DNA of 8,139 nt. It comes from Cytophagales bacterium (GTDB lineage: Bacteria; Bacteroidota; Bacteroidia; Cytophagales; Spirosomataceae). Position 1 is the stretch's first letter. Every line of letters starts with the position of its first letter. The DNA lies in assembly GCA_028868395.1 (NCBI GenBank), contig JAGWUO010000038.1, forward strand, positions 1 to 8,139, given 5' to 3'. Of this stretch, positions 6,268 through 8,139 are shown in pieces. Made by a program: the position numbers and the translations under genes. A model generated the notes under the pieces. That model saw only the letters and a program-made list of their open reading frames with translations, was not told the origin of the DNA and did not search any database.

Positions 6268-8139
6268 ATGAAAAATTACGCTTTATTTTTCCTTGTTACC
6301 CTATCTCTTTTTTCTTGTTCTCAAAAGGAGGATACCCTTTTTGAAGAGTTGCCTGCCGAGCAAACGGGTATTGATTTTGTGAACCGAAGTTTAGAGAAAA
6401 AGGAGTTCAATATCTTCAATTACCGCAACTTTTATAATGGAGGTGGTGTGGCGATAGGCGACGTAAATAACGATGGTTTATCGGACCTTTTTGTGACCTC
6501 TAATTTCGAAGACAATAAACTGTATTTGAATAAGGGGGCGATGAAGTTTGAGGATATTACGGTGAAGTCAGGGATTGTGGGAAAGAAGTTTTGGTCTACA
6601 GGCGTCACGTTTGCCGATGTGAATGGGGATGGCTTGATGGATATTTACGTGTGTAATTCAGGTTCACGCGATCAGCGAGGAAATCAATTGTACATTAATC
6701 AAGGGATTAAAGGCGGAGTACCCACCTACAAGGATCAGGCGAAAGAAGCGGGTCTGGAAGATGGTGGATTTTCTACGCACGCGGCCTTCTTCGATTACGA
6801 TCGGGATGGCGATTTAGATATGTATTTGTTGAATAATAGTTTTACCCCGATTGATAAATTAGGGTATACGAATTTGCGGGAGGAGCGAGATAAGTTAGGC
6901 GGTGATAAGTTATTTAGAAACGATAGCAAGGATGGGAAGGAACTTCATTTTACCGATGTGTCAGAAGCGGCAGGTATTTATGGAAGTTTGATTGGTTTTG
7001 GTTTAGGAATTACGATAGGCGATGTCAATAATGACAACTGGCCTGATATTTATATTTCGAATGACTTTTACGAACGTGATTATTTGTATATCAACCAAAA
7101 GAACGGCACGTTTAAGGAGGATTTAGAAAATGAAATGCCGCATATTTCGTTGAGTTCGATGGGCGCGGATATGGCGGATTTGAACGATGATGGCTACATG
7201 GACATCTTCGTGACGGATATGTTACCTGGGGATGATCGCCGGTTGAAGACTACGTCAGTTTTCGAGGGCTATAACTTAGTGGAGTTGAAGAAGAAGCGCG
7301 GGTTTTGGCATCAATACATGCGCAATAATTTGCAGCTGAATAATGGAGATGGAACATTCTCTGAAGTAGGTCAATTAGCTGGCGTACACGCGACAGATTG
7401 GAGCTGGGGTGCGCTGATCTTTGATATGGATAATGACGGGAAGAAGGATATTTTCGTTGCGAATGGTATTGCTAAAGATTTGACAGATCAAGACTTCGTC
7501 GATTTCTTAGGGGATCGCAATACGATGCAGCAAATGCTAGATGGCAAGAAGTTTGATTACAAGGAGTTTACTGATAAGATTTCTTCTGTACCTATCCCGA
7601 ATTATGCCTTTAAAAATGAAGGTGATTTGAAGTTCTCGAACCAAGTGAAGTCTTGGGGATTAGAAGGTCCCGGATTCTCAAATGGATCAGCTTACGGTGA
7701 TTTAGACAATGACGGTGATTTAGACTTAGTGGTGAACAATGTGAACGCGCCTTTATCTGTTTACAAAAATAAGACGAACGAGAAGCTGAAGAATCATTAT
7801 TTGACCGTGCACTTGAAAGGGACGGATCGTAACCTAAATGGTATCGGAGCACGCGTAACGGTCTATCAGAAAGGTGGATTTAAAGTCTTGCAACAAATGC
7901 CGAACCGCGGATTTCAATCTTCCAGTGATCACCAAATGGTGTTTGGCTTAGGGGCTAATGGGGCGATTGATTCGGTACAGGTTTTATGGCCTAATGACAA
8001 AATCGAAACAATTAAATCGGTGAAAGCGGATCAGATTATTACGCTTAAACAGGAAAATGCGAAGGAGATCTTCCATTTCTTTGAGGCAAAACAAACGCCG
8101 ATTTTTGCGGATGTGACGTCTGGCTTATTAGATTATCTA
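6268..8139 (+). CDS. VCBS/FG-GAP-repeat lipoprotein with ASPIC/UnbV domain (CRTAC1-like), 3' end missing
   Basis: An open frame of 624 codons from the ATG at 6268 to the window edge, so the gene is truncated. Related Bacteroidota proteins are about 1,100 residues. The type II signal peptide ends in L-F-S-C (Cys17). The next residues, S-Q-K-E-D, resemble the acidic lipoprotein export signal of this phylum, so the protein should be surface-exposed. Seven FG-GAP/VCBS-type calcium loops follow, at about 65-73, 117-125, 176-184, 252-260, 304-312, 386-394 and 478-486 (D-x-N/D-x-D-G-x-x-D style); the fourth has N instead of G. This suggests a beta-propeller. An ASPIC/UnbV domain lies at about 509-595 (NGIGARVTVY, then PNRGFQSSSDH). 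F-A-D-V-T at 613-617 may begin a second repeat set. Such genes often neighbour SusC/SusD pairs, where a surface binding or accessory role is likely but unproven. No catalytic motif is seen. Codon use is more mixed than in the SusC and SusD genes, suggesting lower expression. Confidence 0.92.
   Translation, partial: MKNYALFFLVTLSLFSCSQKEDTLFEELPAEQTGIDFVNRSLEKKEFNIFNYRNFYNGGGVAIGDVNNDGLSDLFVTSNFEDNKLYLNKGAMKFEDITVKSGIVGKKFWSTGVTFADVNGDGLMDIYVCNSGSRDQRGNQLYINQGIKGGVPTYKDQAKEAGLEDGGFSTHAAFFDYDRDGDLDMYLLNNSFTPIDKLGYTNLREERDKLGGDKLFRNDSKDGKELHFTDVSEAAGIYGSLIGFGLGITIGDVNNDNWPDIYISNDFYERDYLYINQKNGTFKEDLENEMPHISLSSMGADMADLNDDGYMDIFVTDMLPGDDRRLKTTSVFEGYNLVELKKKRGFWHQYMRNNLQLNNGDGTFSEVGQLAGVHATDWSWGALIFDMDNDGKKDIFVANGIAKDLTDQDFVDFLGDRNTMQQMLDGKKFDYKEFTDKISSVPIPNYAFKNEGDLKFSNQVKSWGLEGPGFSNGSAYGDLDNDGDLDLVVNNVNAPLSVYKNKTNEKLKNHYLTVHLKGTDRNLNGIGARVTVYQKGGFKVLQQMPNRGFQSSSDHQMVFGLGANGAIDSVQVLWPNDKIETIKSVKADQIITLKQENAKEIFHFFEAKQTPIFADVTSGLLDYL

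Noticed and set aside
7610..7852. Minus-strand open frame of 80 codons
   Set aside because: It is antisense to the seventh calcium loop and the ASPIC/UnbV domain of the VCBS gene and has no independent support.

Overview
The window looks like a chromosomal segment of a low-GC member of the Bacteroidota. The evidence is a SusC/SusD pair, lipoprotein signals, TAnnTTTG-type promoter boxes, and A/T-rich translation leaders without clear Shine-Dalgarno sequences. The style of the proteins (SusC without an STN domain, a companion VCBS/ASPIC-UnbV lipoprotein) suggests Cytophagales, but that placement is inference only.

Layout. Positions 1-854 (minus strand) carry most of a serine beta-lactamase-family lipoprotein that runs off the left edge. 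A 70-bp divergent gap separates it from yidD (925-1149, plus), which ends at a short hairpin terminator. Next comes an unusually long noncoding region of about 490 bp (1150-1642). It holds a far-upstream promoter-like box, an A/T palindrome, two adjacent hairpins, a near-perfect LacI/GalR-type operator (1516-1531) and a small UUCG-loop hairpin. It leads into a SusC-family TonB-dependent outer-membrane transporter (1643-4639). A SusD-family surface lipoprotein follows after 53 bp (4693-6162), and a strong intrinsic terminator (6181-6214) closes the unit. A new promoter box (6235-6242) precedes a third lipoprotein gene (6268 to the right edge, open at 8139). That protein has seven FG-GAP/VCBS-type calcium-loop repeats and an ASPIC/UnbV domain.

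How the genes work together. SusC and SusD should form a lidded outer-membrane complex that captures and imports a ligand, classically an oligosaccharide. The operator suggests control by a LacI-family regulator rather than by an ECF sigma/anti-sigma pair, which fits the absence of an STN domain in SusC. The VCBS/ASPIC lipoprotein is probably a surface-exposed accessory protein of the same locus, with its own promoter and lower expression judging from codon use. No glycoside hydrolase, regulator or inner-membrane transporter lies in the window, so the substrate cannot be assigned. The beta-lactamase-family protein and YidD look like unrelated neighbours.

Most of the window is recognisable. 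The least explained part is the long structured region upstream of susC. No tRNA, rRNA, insertion sequence or CRISPR array was seen.
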